Below are positions 27,015-36,792 of a stretch of DNA of 64,000 nucleotides, one piece after another (the stretch's first letter is position 1; each line of letters opens with the position of its first letter). The stretch lies in assembly GCF_014851805.1 (NCBI RefSeq), contig NZ_JACVAK010000001.1, positions 1,364,001 through 1,428,000 of the forward strand, given 5' to 3'. Source of the DNA: Pseudoxanthomonas sp. PXM02. Its GTDB lineage: Bacteria; Pseudomonadota; Gammaproteobacteria; Xanthomonadales; Xanthomonadaceae. The notes beneath the pieces are model-generated. The model searched no databases. It was not told where the DNA came from and was given only the letters and a program-made list of their open reading frames with translations. A program made the translations under genes and the position numbers.

Positions 27015-28484
27015 TTACAGCTCGCCCAGCCCCTCGGCCTTGCCGCGCTCGCCCATCTGCAGCAGACGCAGCGTGTTGGTGGCGCCGTGCTTCTCCATGT
27101 GGTCGCCGCTGGTGAAGATCACGCGATCGCCTTCGGCCAGCAGTTCGCGATCGTGCAGCACGCGCATCGCATCGCGGGCGGCCTCGCGCGGCGCCAGGCC
27201 ACGGCTGTCGAACGCGATCGGGAACACGTCGCGGATCATCGCCATCTTGCGGCGTGCACCGTCATGGCGCGAGAACGCGTAGATCGGCGCGCTGGAACGG
27301 AAGCGCGACAGGAAGCGAGCCGTGCCACCGGATTCGGTCATCGCGACGATCGCCCGCACGCCGATGTGTTCGGACAGGAACATCGTCGCCATCGCGATGG
27401 CCTGGTCCACGAACTCGAGGTTGCGCGGCGCCTTCTCGAAATCGGTGTCCATCTCGAACTGTTTCTCGGCGCCGAGGCAGATGCGCGCCATCGCTTCCAC
27501 CGCACGGATCGGATAGCTGCCAGCGGCGGTTTCCGCCGACAGCATCACCGCGTCGGTGCCGTCGATGACGGCGTTGGCGACGTCGAGCACCTCGGCGCGC
27601 GTGGGAATCGGGCTGTCCACCATCGACTGCAGCATCTGGGTGGCGGTGATCACCACCTTGTTGCGTGCCAGCGACTCCTTGATGATCTTCTTCTGCAGGC
27701 CGGGCAGCTCGGCATCGCCGATCTCCACGCCCAGGTCGCCACGCGCGACCATCACCACATCACTGGCATCGACGATCTCGGCCAGGTTCTCGATCGCTTC
27801 GGTGCGCTCGATCTTCGACACCAGTGCGGCATCGCAACCGTGCTCGCGTGCGATGCGGCGCGCCTCGTTCATGTCGTCGGCATTGCGGCAGAACGACACG
27901 GCGATGAAATCCACGCCGATGTTCTCGGCCACATAGGCGATCAGCTCGCGGTCGCGCTCGGTCAGCGCGCCGAGCGACAGGCCGCCGCCCTGCTTGTTCA
28001 GGCCCTTGCGATCCGACAGCACGCCATCGTTGAGCACGGTGCAGACGATGCGCTCACCCTCGACCGACACGACCTTCAGCTGCATCAGGCCATCGTCGAG
28101 CAACAGGACATCGCCCGCTTCCACATCGCCGGGCAGGCCGAGGTAGCTGACGCCCACCTGCGATGCATCACCGGGAGGTGCATCGGGATTGGCTACCAGA
28201 TCGAAACGGTTGCCCGTCCTCAGTACCACCTTGCCTTCCGCAAAACGCTCGACGCGGATCTTCGGGCCCGGCAGGTCGGCCAGGATGCCGACTTCCGCAC
28301 CGACACGCTGCGCCGCAAGACGGACTGCGGCGGCGCGCTTGGCCTGACCGGACGGATCGCCGTGCGAGAAGTTCAGGCGCACCACGTTGACGCCGGCGCG
28401 GAACAGGTCCTCCAGCACGCCGGGCGGGTCGGTCGCCGGTCCGAGGGTGGCGAGGATCTTGGTGCGGCGCTGGCGTTCGGTCAT
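27015..28484 (-). CDS. pyk: Pyruvate kinase
   Basis: Converts phosphoenolpyruvate and ADP to pyruvate and ATP, 489 residues. Family blocks in order: RRTKILATLGPATD and VNVVRLNFSHGD at the N-terminus, PGPKIRVE, the B domain, then ISVSFC-type VDFIAVSFCRNADD, VSKIER with the catalytic Lys, VMVARGDLGVEIG with metal ligands, and ATQMLQSM and DGTDAVMLSAETAAGSYP. The C-terminal regulatory domain carries FSRHDGARRKMAMIRDVFP. The start ATG 28484 has AGGGAA ten bases upstream. It is separated from gph by 276 bases rich in short repeats, so it probably has its own promoter. Confidence 0.96.
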   Translation of the reverse strand: MTERQRRTKILATLGPATDPPGVLEDLFRAGVNVVRLNFSHGDPSGQAKRAAAVRLAAQRVGAEVGILADLPGPKIRVERFAEGKVVLRTGNRFDLVANPDAPPGDASQVGVSYLGLPGDVEAGDVLLLDDGLMQLKVVSVEGERIVCTVLNDGVLSDRKGLNKQGGGLSLGALTERDRELIAYVAENIGVDFIAVSFCRNADDMNEARRIAREHGCDAALVSKIERTEAIENLAEIVDASDVVMVARGDLGVEIGDAELPGLQKKIIKESLARNKVVITATQMLQSMVDSPIPTRAEVLDVANAVIDGTDAVMLSAETAAGSYPIRAVEAMARICLGAEKQFEMDTDFEKAPRNLEFVDQAIAMATMFLSEHIGVRAIVAMTESGGTARFLSRFRSSAPIYAFSRHDGARRKMAMIRDVFPIAFDSRGLAPREAARDAMRVLHDRELLAEGDRVIFTSGDHMEKHGATNTLRLLQMGERGKAEGLGEL

Positions 28485-28564
28485 GGTGCGGATTCCCTGT
28501 GAGCGCGCAAACGCTACCACAGCGAAACGGGGCCGTTGCGACCGACAATCTTCAGGTCATGAAG

Positions 28565-28613
28565 CTGTCCCGGGACAGCAACGATGCGCACATAAACGAT
28601 GCGCTGAAAGCGC
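28565..28613. promoter_or_regulatory. Cluster of short repeats upstream of pyk
   Basis: Within 50 bases lie a perfect 14-base palindrome CTGTCCCGGGACAG (28565-28578), a direct repeat of AACGATGCGC (28580-28589 and 28595-28604) and a small hairpin GCGCT/AGCGC (28601-28613). They are 80-130 bases ahead of pyk. No protein-coding gene was supported here. A regulator-binding region is the simplest reading; the factor is unknown. Confidence 0.4.
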
Positions 28614-28731
28614 TGTTTTCAAGCACTTTCGCGCGAGTTGCCGACTTCGCCGGACTGGTATTTTTTTGGTCTCTGCACGAGCGTCGGATGCTGCGCACGC
28701 ACACCCGAGTGCGCAAAAAACGCGGCGATGA

Positions 28732-28753
28732 AACGCGCGTTTGATCGCGCGTT
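28732..28753 (-). terminator. Terminator-like hairpin after gph
   Basis: Perfect 8-base stem AACGCGCG / CGCGCGTT with a 6-base loop, eight bases past the gph stop in the leftward direction. It is followed by TTCATC and, 12 bases on, by a run of six T. It probably ends the pgk-gph message. Confidence 0.6.
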
Positions 28754-28760
28754 CGCTCTT

Positions 28761-29402
28761 TCAGGAAAACAGTGGCCGTAATTGGTCCGGTGTTCCCGCG
28801 AGCCGGGTCGCGCCCGCGTCGCGCAGCTCCTGCTCGCCACCGAATCCCCACAGCACGCCGACGTTACGCATGCCATGGTGGCGCGCGCCGTCGATGTCCA
28901 TGTGGCGGTCGCCGATCATCCAGCAAGTGTCCGGCGTCAGCGACAGGCGGCGCAGTGCTTCGCCGATCAGATCCTTCTTGTGGCTCAGCCGACCATCGGC
29001 CGTCGCGCCGATGATGTCCTCGAAGCGATGGCCGAAGGGCAGGTGCGCGAGGATCTTGCGCGCATGCGGCTCATTCTTCGCGGTGACCACCGCAAGCCGG
29101 TGTCCGTCCGCGTGCAGCGCCTCGATGGCATCACCGATACCGGCGTAGACCTGGTGCTCCAGCCAGCCATGCGACTCGAAGCGTTCGAGGTAGAGCTCGA
29201 CCGCGGCCTCCACCTTCGCCGGATCGCCGAGCAGCGGCATGAAGCTGGTCCGCAGCGACGGACCGATCCACCCACGCAGCTCGGCCTCCGTCGGCACCGG
29301 ATGCTCCAACTGCGTCAGCGCATGCGTGATGCATCGGGTGATGCCGACGGCCGAATCGATCAGCGTGCCGTCGAGATCGAAGAACAGCGTGTCGCGACTC
29401 AC
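28761..29402 (-). CDS. gph: HAD-family phosphoglycolate phosphatase-like enzyme
   Basis: A 213-residue haloacid-dehalogenase phosphatase. Motif [10 protein letters not shown] contains the nucleophile D9 and acid D11. A helical cap follows (about residues 15-80), then motif II VVTAKN, a Lys in [12 protein letters not shown], and motif [13 protein letters not shown]. The start GTG 29402 overlaps the pgk stop as GTGA, so expression is tied to pgk. The name follows family resemblance (Gph or PgpC-like). In a glycolytic operon the substrate may be 2-phosphoglycolate or phosphorylated side products of GAPDH and pyruvate kinase; that is inference. Confidence 0.87.
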   Translation of the reverse strand: MSRDTLFFDLDGTLIDSAVGITRCITHALTQLEHPVPTEAELRGWIGPSLRTSFMPLLGDPAKVEAAVELYLERFESHGWLEHQVYAGIGDAIEALHADGHRLAVVTAKNEPHARKILAHLPFGHRFEDIIGATADGRLSHKKDLIGEALRRLSLTPDTCWMIGDRHMDIDGARHHGMRNVGVLWGFGGEQELRDAGATRLAGTPDQLRPLFS

Positions 29403-30574
29403 GCGGCGCGCGCTTGCAGCGCGGCGACGGCCGGCAGCGTCTTGCCTTCCAGGAACTCCAGGAACGCGCCACCGCCCGTCGAGATGTAGCTGACGTCGTC
29501 GGCAATGCCGTACTTGTCCACGGCCGCCAGCGTGTCGCCGCCACCGGCGATCGAGAAGGCCTTCGACTGCGCGATCGCGCGCGCCAGCGTCTCGGTGCCC
29601 TTGCCGAAGGCATCGAACTCGAACACGCCCACGGGGCCGTTCCACACCACCGTGCCGGCGGACTTGATCAGTTCGGCGTAGCGCTGCGCCGTCTGCGGGC
29701 CGATATCGAGGATCAGGTCGTCGGCCGCGACGGCGTCGACGTTCTTCACCGTTGCGGGCGCGTCGGCCGCGAACGCCGTGGCGACCACGACATCGGTCGG
29801 CAGCGGGATCTCGGCGCCACGCGCCTTCGCATCGGCGTCGATCTTCTTCGCGGTATCGATCAGGTCGGCTTCGTACAGCGACTTGCCGACGGCATGGCCC
29901 TCGGCGGCGATGAACGTGTTGGCGATGCCGCCACCGACGATCAGCTGGTCCACCTTGCCAACCAGGCTGGTCAGCAGTTCCAGCTTGGTCGAGACCTTGC
30001 TGCCGGCCACGATGGCGAGCAGCGGGCGCGCCGGGTTGGCCAGCGCCTTGTCCAGCGCATCCAGTTCCGCCATCAGCAGCGGGCCGCCTGCGGCGACCGG
30101 CGCAAAGCGGATCACGCCGTGCGTGGAGGCCTGCGCGCGATGCGCGGTACCGAACGCATCCATGACGAACACGTCGCACAGCGCGGCGTACTTCTTCGAC
30201 AGCGTTTCGTCGTCCTTGCCCTCACCGACGTTCATGCGGCAATTCTCGAGCAGCACTATCTGGCCCGGTGCGACGTCGACACCATCGACCCAGTCCTTCA
30301 CCAGGGGCACGTCCACGCCGAGCAGCTCGGACAGGCGCGCGGCGACCGGCGCCAGCGAATCGGCCTCGCTCCACACGCCTTCCTTCGGACGACCCAGGTG
30401 CGACGTAACCATCACCGCCGCGCCCTTCTGCAGCGCCAGCTTCAGCGTCGGCAGGGATGCGGTGATGCGCTGCTCGGAGGTGATGCGGCCCGCGTCGATC
30501 GGCACGTTCAGATCCTGGCGGATCAGCACGCGCTTGCCGGCGAGGTCGAGGTCGGTCATGCGGACGATGGGCAT
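29399..30574 (-). CDS. pgk: Phosphoglycerate kinase
   Basis: Transfers the acyl phosphate of 1,3-bisphosphoglycerate to ADP, 391 residues. Visible blocks are [15 protein letters not shown] (residues 12-26), [13 protein letters not shown], the NCRMN segment, [24 protein letters not shown], and near the end [11 protein letters not shown] and the nucleotide loop [13 protein letters not shown]. The start ATG 30574 has AGGA nearby. It is downstream of the DUF3999 gene by 71 bases and coupled to gph by a four-base overlap. Nothing is missing. Confidence 0.96.
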   Translation of the reverse strand: MPIVRMTDLDLAGKRVLIRQDLNVPIDAGRITSEQRITASLPTLKLALQKGAAVMVTSHLGRPKEGVWSEADSLAPVAARLSELLGVDVPLVKDWVDGVDVAPGQIVLLENCRMNVGEGKDDETLSKKYAALCDVFVMDAFGTAHRAQASTHGVIRFAPVAAGGPLLMAELDALDKALANPARPLLAIVAGSKVSTKLELLTSLVGKVDQLIVGGGIANTFIAAEGHAVGKSLYEADLIDTAKKIDADAKARGAEIPLPTDVVVATAFAADAPATVKNVDAVAADDLILDIGPQTAQRYAELIKSAGTVVWNGPVGVFEFDAFGKGTETLARAIAQSKAFSIAGGGDTLAAVDKYGIADDVSYISTGGGAFLEFLEGKTLPAVAALQARAA

Positions 30575-30645
30575 GGGAGGTCCTGGGCAGCGGGAAAGAC
30601 CACTATTGTCCCGCCTGCCCTCCCCTGCCGCAAACGAAGGCGGGA

Positions 30646-32004
30646 CTACGCCGAAGGCCGGCTGCGCAACAGGCTGAAGGCGAACGCCGCCACCAGTGCC
30701 GCGCCGAGCACCAGCAGGCCCCACAGCAACCAGGTCTTCCAATCGCGCGGGGTCGGTGGCGGAATCAGCGCCGCATCACCGGCGAGCGCGGAGGCCGGCG
30801 ACAGGTAAGCAGGCGCGGGCTGCCAGTCCTCACCGCGGTCGCGGCGCAGGGCCTCGACGAGTTCCGGCATGGGCACCGACGCGCGACGTGCGCTCGCGCT
30901 TCCCGCTACCAGCGCGTAGGGCGGCGTGCCCTGCGCAAGGAACACGATGACCTCCGGCCGATACCCCAACCGGAGCGTGGGCGCCTGTTCCGGCAGCGCG
31001 CCGCGGCTGCGCAGACGCCAGTAGCGATCTCGCGACGGATCGCTCGACAGCGGCTGCGCGGCTGAACTGCTGGGCTGCTGGCCGGCGACCCGGTAGGCCA
31101 CCCACGGGCCTGCGCGCAGGCGCCAGGGCGCATCCAGCGCATCGCGGCTTTCCAGCGTCCATTCGCCGACCGCGTAGTCATCGACCGCCAGATCGGCGAG
31201 CGCCACCGGATAGCGCCCATCGCTCTCGTACGCGAACCCGTCCACGCCCTGCTCGGAGACACGACGGCCCTTCAGTTCAGACCACAGCACGGACTGCTGC
31301 TGGTGCACTTCATCGAGGCGGACGCGTACTTCGCGGATCGGCAAGGCGGGCGATGCGTCGAGCGGCACGAAGCGGATGTAGCGCAGCCCGCCACGGATCG
31401 GCGCCTCGTCGCGCAACAGACGTTGCGATCCGCGCTGCAGTTCGACCAGCGTCACGCGATCCTGCACGACCTCCCATGCCTGCAGGTCCTGGCTGCCTTC
31501 CACGCGGTAACGGGCTTCGCGCGGCGTGCCGGCGTCCCAGGTGAATTCCAGCGCTTCGGCGTGGTCGCGAATGCCGCTCAGGTCGACGAGGAACGCACGC
31601 GCCGGACCGGCGGCAGCCGTGCCGCCGCCATCGGCTTCGATGCGGACGATGCGCCCGTTCTCGCCGAACTGCGCCGACACGCGCGACGGCGCAGACGCAT
31701 CCTGCGGCGATGCAGGCAACGGAAACCACGGCACGACGACACGCCGCGCCGGCAGTGCGGTTGGCTGCTCCGGACCGAACAGCGCAGCCGCCACCGGCTT
31801 GCCGTGCGCGTCCAGCACGTCGACATCGCGCAGGTCCGGCCATGCCGTGGTGGTGTAGATGTCGCGATCCAGCACCACGCGGTACGCGCCGGCCTGTTCG
31901 GCCGACAGCACCAACGGCCAGCGCTTCGCATACGGCGCGGGTGCGGGCGCCTGTGCGGCGGCCATCACCGGCAGCAATGCCAGGCCCATCAGGAACTTCT
32001 TCAT
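30646..32004 (-). CDS. DUF3999 family membrane-anchored periplasmic protein
   Basis: A 452-residue protein with a signal peptide ([19 protein letters not shown]), a large beta-rich periplasmic part (residues about 22-410), and one C-terminal helix ([19 protein letters not shown]) with a short basic tail. Family blocks include [19 protein letters not shown] near the start and [12 protein letters not shown] in the middle; the latter resembles carbohydrate-binding galactose-domain folds, a weak inference. The start ATG 32004 overlaps the DUF2339 stop (ATGA). DUF2339 and DUF3999 genes commonly occur together. The function is unknown; a cell-envelope role is suggested by topology. Confidence 0.85.
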   Translation of the reverse strand: MKKFLMGLALLPVMAAAQAPAPAPYAKRWPLVLSAEQAGAYRVVLDRDIYTTTAWPDLRDVDVLDAHGKPVAAALFGPEQPTALPARRVVVPWFPLPASPQDASAPSRVSAQFGENGRIVRIEADGGGTAAAGPARAFLVDLSGIRDHAEALEFTWDAGTPREARYRVEGSQDLQAWEVVQDRVTLVELQRGSQRLLRDEAPIRGGLRYIRFVPLDASPALPIREVRVRLDEVHQQQSVLWSELKGRRVSEQGVDGFAYESDGRYPVALADLAVDDYAVGEWTLESRDALDAPWRLRAGPWVAYRVAGQQPSSSAAQPLSSDPSRDRYWRLRSRGALPEQAPTLRLGYRPEVIVFLAQGTPPYALVAGSASARRASVPMPELVEALRRDRGEDWQPAPAYLSPASALAGDAALIPPPTPRDWKTWLLWGLLVLGAALVAAFAFSLLRSRPSA

Positions 32005-34724
32005 GCGGACGCTTCCTCGTTCTCGATGCGGCGCGGCGGCGCGGGCGCCAGATAACCCACCACGGTGCACAACAGGCCATAGGCCATGAAGGAGCCGATG
32101 CCGAGCAGGTTGCCCAGGTGCTGGCGGTCGACCACCATCAGCTTCGCCAGCACCACCGCCATCAGCACGGCGCCGCCCAGCCACAGCATGCGCTGGCCGC
32201 GACGCGATCCGATCACCCAGCCCAGCACGCCCAATACGCTCCAGGTGATCGTCAGGCTGGTCTGCGCCAAGCTGCCGGACACCAGGCTGTCGTTCCACGG
32301 CACGCCACCCCAGTGATGGACCGCGTGCAGCACTACCGACGTGATCCACACGAAGGCCAGCGACGACAGCAGCACGATGCGAGCCGGCGGCAGCACGCGA
32401 CCTTCCGGCATCCACCAGCGCAGCAGCAACACGAGCGTGGCGAGCTGCGCCAGTTCCATCGGATTCACCACGGGAATCCACGGCAGCGGCGTGGCATTGC
32501 CCGACAGGAACAACGACACCAGCCACCACAGGCCGAGCACCGCAAACAGCACGCCCAGCAGCGGCGTACGCCAGCCATCGAACCGTTCGCCCAGCGGTGA
32601 TGCCAGCCAGTTCCAGCGGAACAGGGCGAGCGCCACGACGACGAGCCACGGCAACGCGATCAGCCCGGCCTGCCAGCCGCCGCCCATGCCCTGCACATGC
32701 CCCGGCAGCCAGGCCAGCAGCAGGCTGGCCACCAGCGGCCATACCAGCCACCACACGAACTGCGCCGCGCCGGCCAGGCGGTGGTCGCTGTCGCGCAGGC
32801 ACATCAGACTGCGCACGCCCAGCACCGCATAGGCGAGCCACGCCCACACGCCGTTCCCCGCGAAGGGTTGCTGGTGCACCTCGGCCTGCCACAGCGCCAG
32901 CGGCGCCGCCGACGCCAGGCCGACCAGCGTGGTCCAGGCCAGCGCGGTACCGGGACGCCGGCGATGCACTTCCGCCGCCAGCCAACCGGTCAGCGCGATG
33001 AACGCGAGCATCGCGTCAGGCTCGTCGCGATGGCCAAGGTAGTCGTTGATCTCGACGGTGCCATTGCCCAGCCACCACGCGAGCGCCCACAGGTAATACA
33101 CGAGTGCCACTGCAGCGCTCCGTGCGCGGTAGGCCCACGCGCTGGCGAAGCCGGCGACGGCGATCAGCAGCGCGCTCATGAAGGTGGCGTTGGCGAACAT
33201 CGGCGCGACCGTCTCCGCCTCGTGCCACGACACGGTGTCGACGCGCGCGATGAAGAACGCCGTGGCGGCCGCCAACTGCAGGCCGGCGCCGGTCAGCTGC
33301 GGCAGCAGCCGCGACTGTCGCAGGCCCAGCCAGGCCAGCGCCGCGCCCTCGAGTGCGAACACGCAGGCCGTGGCCTGTGCAGACAGCGCCAGCGGCACGG
33401 ACAAGGTGGCGAAGCCGACCGCCAGCAGGGCGTACGACTGCGCGAGCACGTCGTAGTTCGTGCGACGGCGCAAGGCCCACGACAGCGCCGCGTACAGCAC
33501 GCCCAGGCCCAGCGCGCAGAACGCCAGCGGCAGGCGGCTGTCTTCGAAACTGCCGCCCTGCATCAGACCGGCCTGCAGCGAGAACGCCACCAGCGGCATA
33601 CCGAACACCAGGCAGCCATCGATCAGGTCGCGACGACTGACCGGCTGCCGGCGCGCGAACAGCAGCGGGATCAGCAGGTAGAACGCGAAGAACAGCACGA
33701 GGAACGGCTGCGTGCTGGCGTACTTGTGCGGGGCATAGTCGAACAGGCCCCACGCCGTGCCGATACCGAAGGTGAAGACGAAGCCGAGCAGGTTCAGCAC
33801 GCGCCACGACTTGTACCAGGCGATGCCGACGATCGCCGCGTTCAACACCGCGTAGTAAGAGAACAGCGCGACGTGGTTACCGCTACCGGTCGACAGCCAG
33901 ATCGGCGCCAAGAAGCCGGCCAGCAACGCGAACACGGCCAGCGCCTTCGCATCCTGCAGCACCGCCAGCACGCCCGCACCAGCCACCAGCACGATGCTCA
34001 GCGCGAAGGCCGCACCCACCGGCATCATCCCGAAGATCTTGAACGCGGCGAACACCACCAGCAGCAGCACGCCGATGGCGCCACCCTGCAGGCTCAACGC
34101 GAACGCACGATGGCTCTCGCGCTTGCGCCACGCGAACACCAGCGCACCCAGCGCGGCCGCGGCAATGGCGGCCAAGCGCAGTTCCGGCGGTAGCGTGAAC
34201 CAGCCCTGGTCGGCACCGTACTTGAGCAGCGCCAGCACGCCGAAGAACAGCACCGTCACGCCGATCTTCACCGGCACGTTGCCTTCGGTGAACCAGCGAC
34301 GCACCGCGCGCAATACGACGCTGACCACGTCCGGCGTCGCCGGGCGCGACGGCGCTTCGGCGCGTGGCGGACGCGGCGGCAGGGCGGGCGCGGGCTGGGG
34401 CGGTACGGCCGCTGCGGGTGCAGGCGGTCGCGGTGGAATCGGCGGAGGCGTGGCGGCCTGCACGGGAGGCGGCGTCTCCGTGCGCGGGGGCGGCGACCGC
34501 ACCAGTTCCGCGAGCGTCGGTTCGTCATCGGCGCGTGCAGGCGTCGCTACTGCATCCGGTGTCGCCGCAGCGACAGGGGACGCGCGCAACTGGCTGACCT
34601 GCCTTTCCAGGTCAGTGACGCGTCGCTTCAGCCCGCTGATGGCGACCAGCGCCACGATCAGCAGTACCGGCACCGCCAGTACGGCCAGGCCGAGCAACAC
34701 CAGGATCCCCGCCAGATCATCCAT
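32001..34724 (-). CDS. DUF2339 family polytopic membrane protein
   Basis: A 907-residue protein with more than twenty hydrophobic helices. The N-terminus is one helix (residues about 5-27) followed by a short heptad-like stretch (LKRRVTDLERQVSQL) and a Pro/Ala-rich linker to about residue 135. VRRWFTEGNVPVKIGVTVLFFG then opens the membrane part and is a clear DUF2339 mark. The function of the family is not established. The start ATG 34724 is the only one ahead of the first helix. It is followed by DUF3999 with a four-base overlap. Between gap and pgk it splits the glycolytic cluster. Confidence 0.87.
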   Translation of the reverse strand: MDDLAGILVLLGLAVLAVPVLLIVALVAISGLKRRVTDLERQVSQLRASPVAAATPDAVATPARADDEPTLAELVRSPPPRTETPPPVQAATPPPIPPRPPAPAAAVPPQPAPALPPRPPRAEAPSRPATPDVVSVVLRAVRRWFTEGNVPVKIGVTVLFFGVLALLKYGADQGWFTLPPELRLAAIAAAALGALVFAWRKRESHRAFALSLQGGAIGVLLLVVFAAFKIFGMMPVGAAFALSIVLVAGAGVLAVLQDAKALAVFALLAGFLAPIWLSTGSGNHVALFSYYAVLNAAIVGIAWYKSWRVLNLLGFVFTFGIGTAWGLFDYAPHKYASTQPFLVLFFAFYLLIPLLFARRQPVSRRDLIDGCLVFGMPLVAFSLQAGLMQGGSFEDSRLPLAFCALGLGVLYAALSWALRRRTNYDVLAQSYALLAVGFATLSVPLALSAQATACVFALEGAALAWLGLRQSRLLPQLTGAGLQLAAATAFFIARVDTVSWHEAETVAPMFANATFMSALLIAVAGFASAWAYRARSAAVALVYYLWALAWWLGNGTVEINDYLGHRDEPDAMLAFIALTGWLAAEVHRRRPGTALAWTTLVGLASAAPLALWQAEVHQQPFAGNGVWAWLAYAVLGVRSLMCLRDSDHRLAGAAQFVWWLVWPLVASLLLAWLPGHVQGMGGGWQAGLIALPWLVVVALALFRWNWLASPLGERFDGWRTPLLGVLFAVLGLWWLVSLFLSGNATPLPWIPVVNPMELAQLATLVLLLRWWMPEGRVLPPARIVLLSSLAFVWITSVVLHAVHHWGGVPWNDSLVSGSLAQTSLTITWSVLGVLGWVIGSRRGQRMLWLGGAVLMAVVLAKLMVVDRQHLGNLLGIGSFMAYGLLCTVVGYLAPAPPRRIENEEASA

Positions 34725-34892
34725 CGCCTACCCCGTCTCTGCGTGTTCGGTGCAAGAAGGGGCCCATCCGTCCCCGGGCCGTCCATTCAGCCTCGCGGCA
34801 GCCTCGGGCAATGCGCCCGGATTTGCAAGAATCCAAGCCAGGAGTGGCGCGATCCGGCCCGCTTCGTATCACTTTGCTATACCCGGAAACGA

Positions 34893-34916
34893 CACGGGCG
34901 CCCTGAGGCGCCCGTG
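34893..34916 (-). terminator. Terminator-like hairpin after gap
   Basis: Perfect 10-base stem CACGGGCGCC / GGCGCCCGTG with a 4-base loop, 24 bases past the gap stop, followed leftward by TCGTTTCC. The rest of the 215 bases up to the DUF2339 start shows no gene. Confidence 0.7.
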
Positions 34917-34939
34917 CAGCACAGCGGAAACGGATCGGC

Positions 34940-35947
<1,008 letters not shown>

Positions 35948-35997
35948 TCAGGACTCCTGCAGCCGCGCGCGGCGCGGCGGGGTTGACGGGGGGCGTC

Positions 35998-36006
35998 ATT
36001 CTAACA
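35998..36006 (-). promoter_or_regulatory. Extended -10 promoter of gap
   Basis: Leftward TGTTAGAAT: a -10 hexamer TAGAAT (5 of 6 consensus) preceded by TGn, the extended -10 pattern. The -35 region is poor, which extended -10 promoters tolerate. It ends 54 bases before the gap start codon. Confidence 0.6.
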
Positions 36007-36037
36007 GGCCGTCCCGGTGGCGAAGGCCCCGCGGACA

Positions 36038-36051
36038 TTGATCAGGATCAA
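36038..36051 (+). promoter_or_regulatory. Perfect FNR/ANR-type box upstream of ompW
   Basis: TTGATCAGGATCAA is an exact match to the FNR-family consensus TTGAT-N4-ATCAA, centred 64 bases ahead of the ompW start. OmpW is under oxygen control in several proteobacteria. A CATAAA at 36060-36065 could serve as a -10 but is closer than the usual 41.5-base activator spacing. The same site lies about 40 bases upstream of the gap -10, so it could affect both genes. Confidence 0.6.
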
Positions 36052-36108
36052 GGCATCGGCATAAACGGGGGCAGAGACTGGCGCCACATTCCAACGAGCG
36101 TCACCACC

Positions 36109-36729
36109 ATGAAGAAGACCCTGATCCCGATTGCCATCGCCCTTGCCCTGGGCGCCGCCGTTCCCGCCTTCGCACAGTCCAAGGGCGACTGGACGCTGGG
36201 CGTGGGCGTGCACCGGGTCAACCCGAAGTCCGACAACGGCACGATTGCCGGCGGCACGCTGCCGCTGGAGATCGACAGCGACGTCAAGCCGACCGTGACC
36301 TTCGAATACTTCCTGCGCGACAACCTGGGCCTGGAAGTGCTGGCCGCACTCCCGTTCAAGCACGACATTTCGGTGAAGGGCGTGGGCAAGGTGGGTGAAA
36401 CCAAGCACCTGCCGCCGACCGTCTCGCTGCAGTACCACTTCAACAGCAAGGGCAAGGTGTCGCCGCTGCTCGGCGTGGGCCTGAACTACACCACGTTCTT
36501 CAGCGAAGACACGACCGGCGCGCTCGAAGGCGCCAAGCTGAAGCTGGACGACTCGTGGGGCCTCGCCGCCCACGCCGGCCTGGATTTCAAGGTCAGCGAA
36601 CGCAGCGCCGTGCGCGTCGACGTGCGCTGGGCCGACATCGACACCAAGGTCGAAGTCGAAGGCGCCAAGCTGGGCACCGCCAACATCGACCCGCTGGTGT
36701 ACGGCGTGGCTTATGTCCTGAAGTTCTGA
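36109..36729 (+). CDS. ompW: OmpW family outer-membrane protein
   Basis: Small beta-barrel of 206 residues with a clear Sec signal (MKKTLIPIAIALALGAAVPAFAQ, cut after AFA). OmpW blocks include WTLGVGVHRVNPKSDNG at the mature N-terminus, KPTVTFEYFLRDNLGLEVLA, KHLPPTVSLQYHF, PLLGVGLNYTTFF and the closing DPLVYGVAYVLKF with a terminal Phe, the outer-membrane assembly signal. The start ATG 36109 begins the signal peptide directly. The family forms a narrow hydrophobic channel; its transported ligand is not certain. The FNR-type box upstream suggests induction when oxygen is low. Confidence 0.94.
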   Translation: MKKTLIPIAIALALGAAVPAFAQSKGDWTLGVGVHRVNPKSDNGTIAGGTLPLEIDSDVKPTVTFEYFLRDNLGLEVLAALPFKHDISVKGVGKVGETKHLPPTVSLQYHFNSKGKVSPLLGVGLNYTTFFSEDTTGALEGAKLKLDDSWGLAAHAGLDFKVSERSAVRVDVRWADIDTKVEVEGAKLGTANIDPLVYGVAYVLKF

Positions 36730-36792
36730 GCAGGCGGGCGATCCGGCGCCTGCCGTAAATTGGGGACGGCCTGTGTCGGTTAAAGTACCGGC

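Noticed and set aside
28499..28744. Small plus-strand frame of 81 codons upstream of pyk, with a hydrophobic middle and basic tail
   Set aside because: No convincing ribosome site; overlaps the repeat-rich control region and the terminator-like hairpin; composition fits non-coding DNA better. A short form from ATG 28560 was also considered and dropped.
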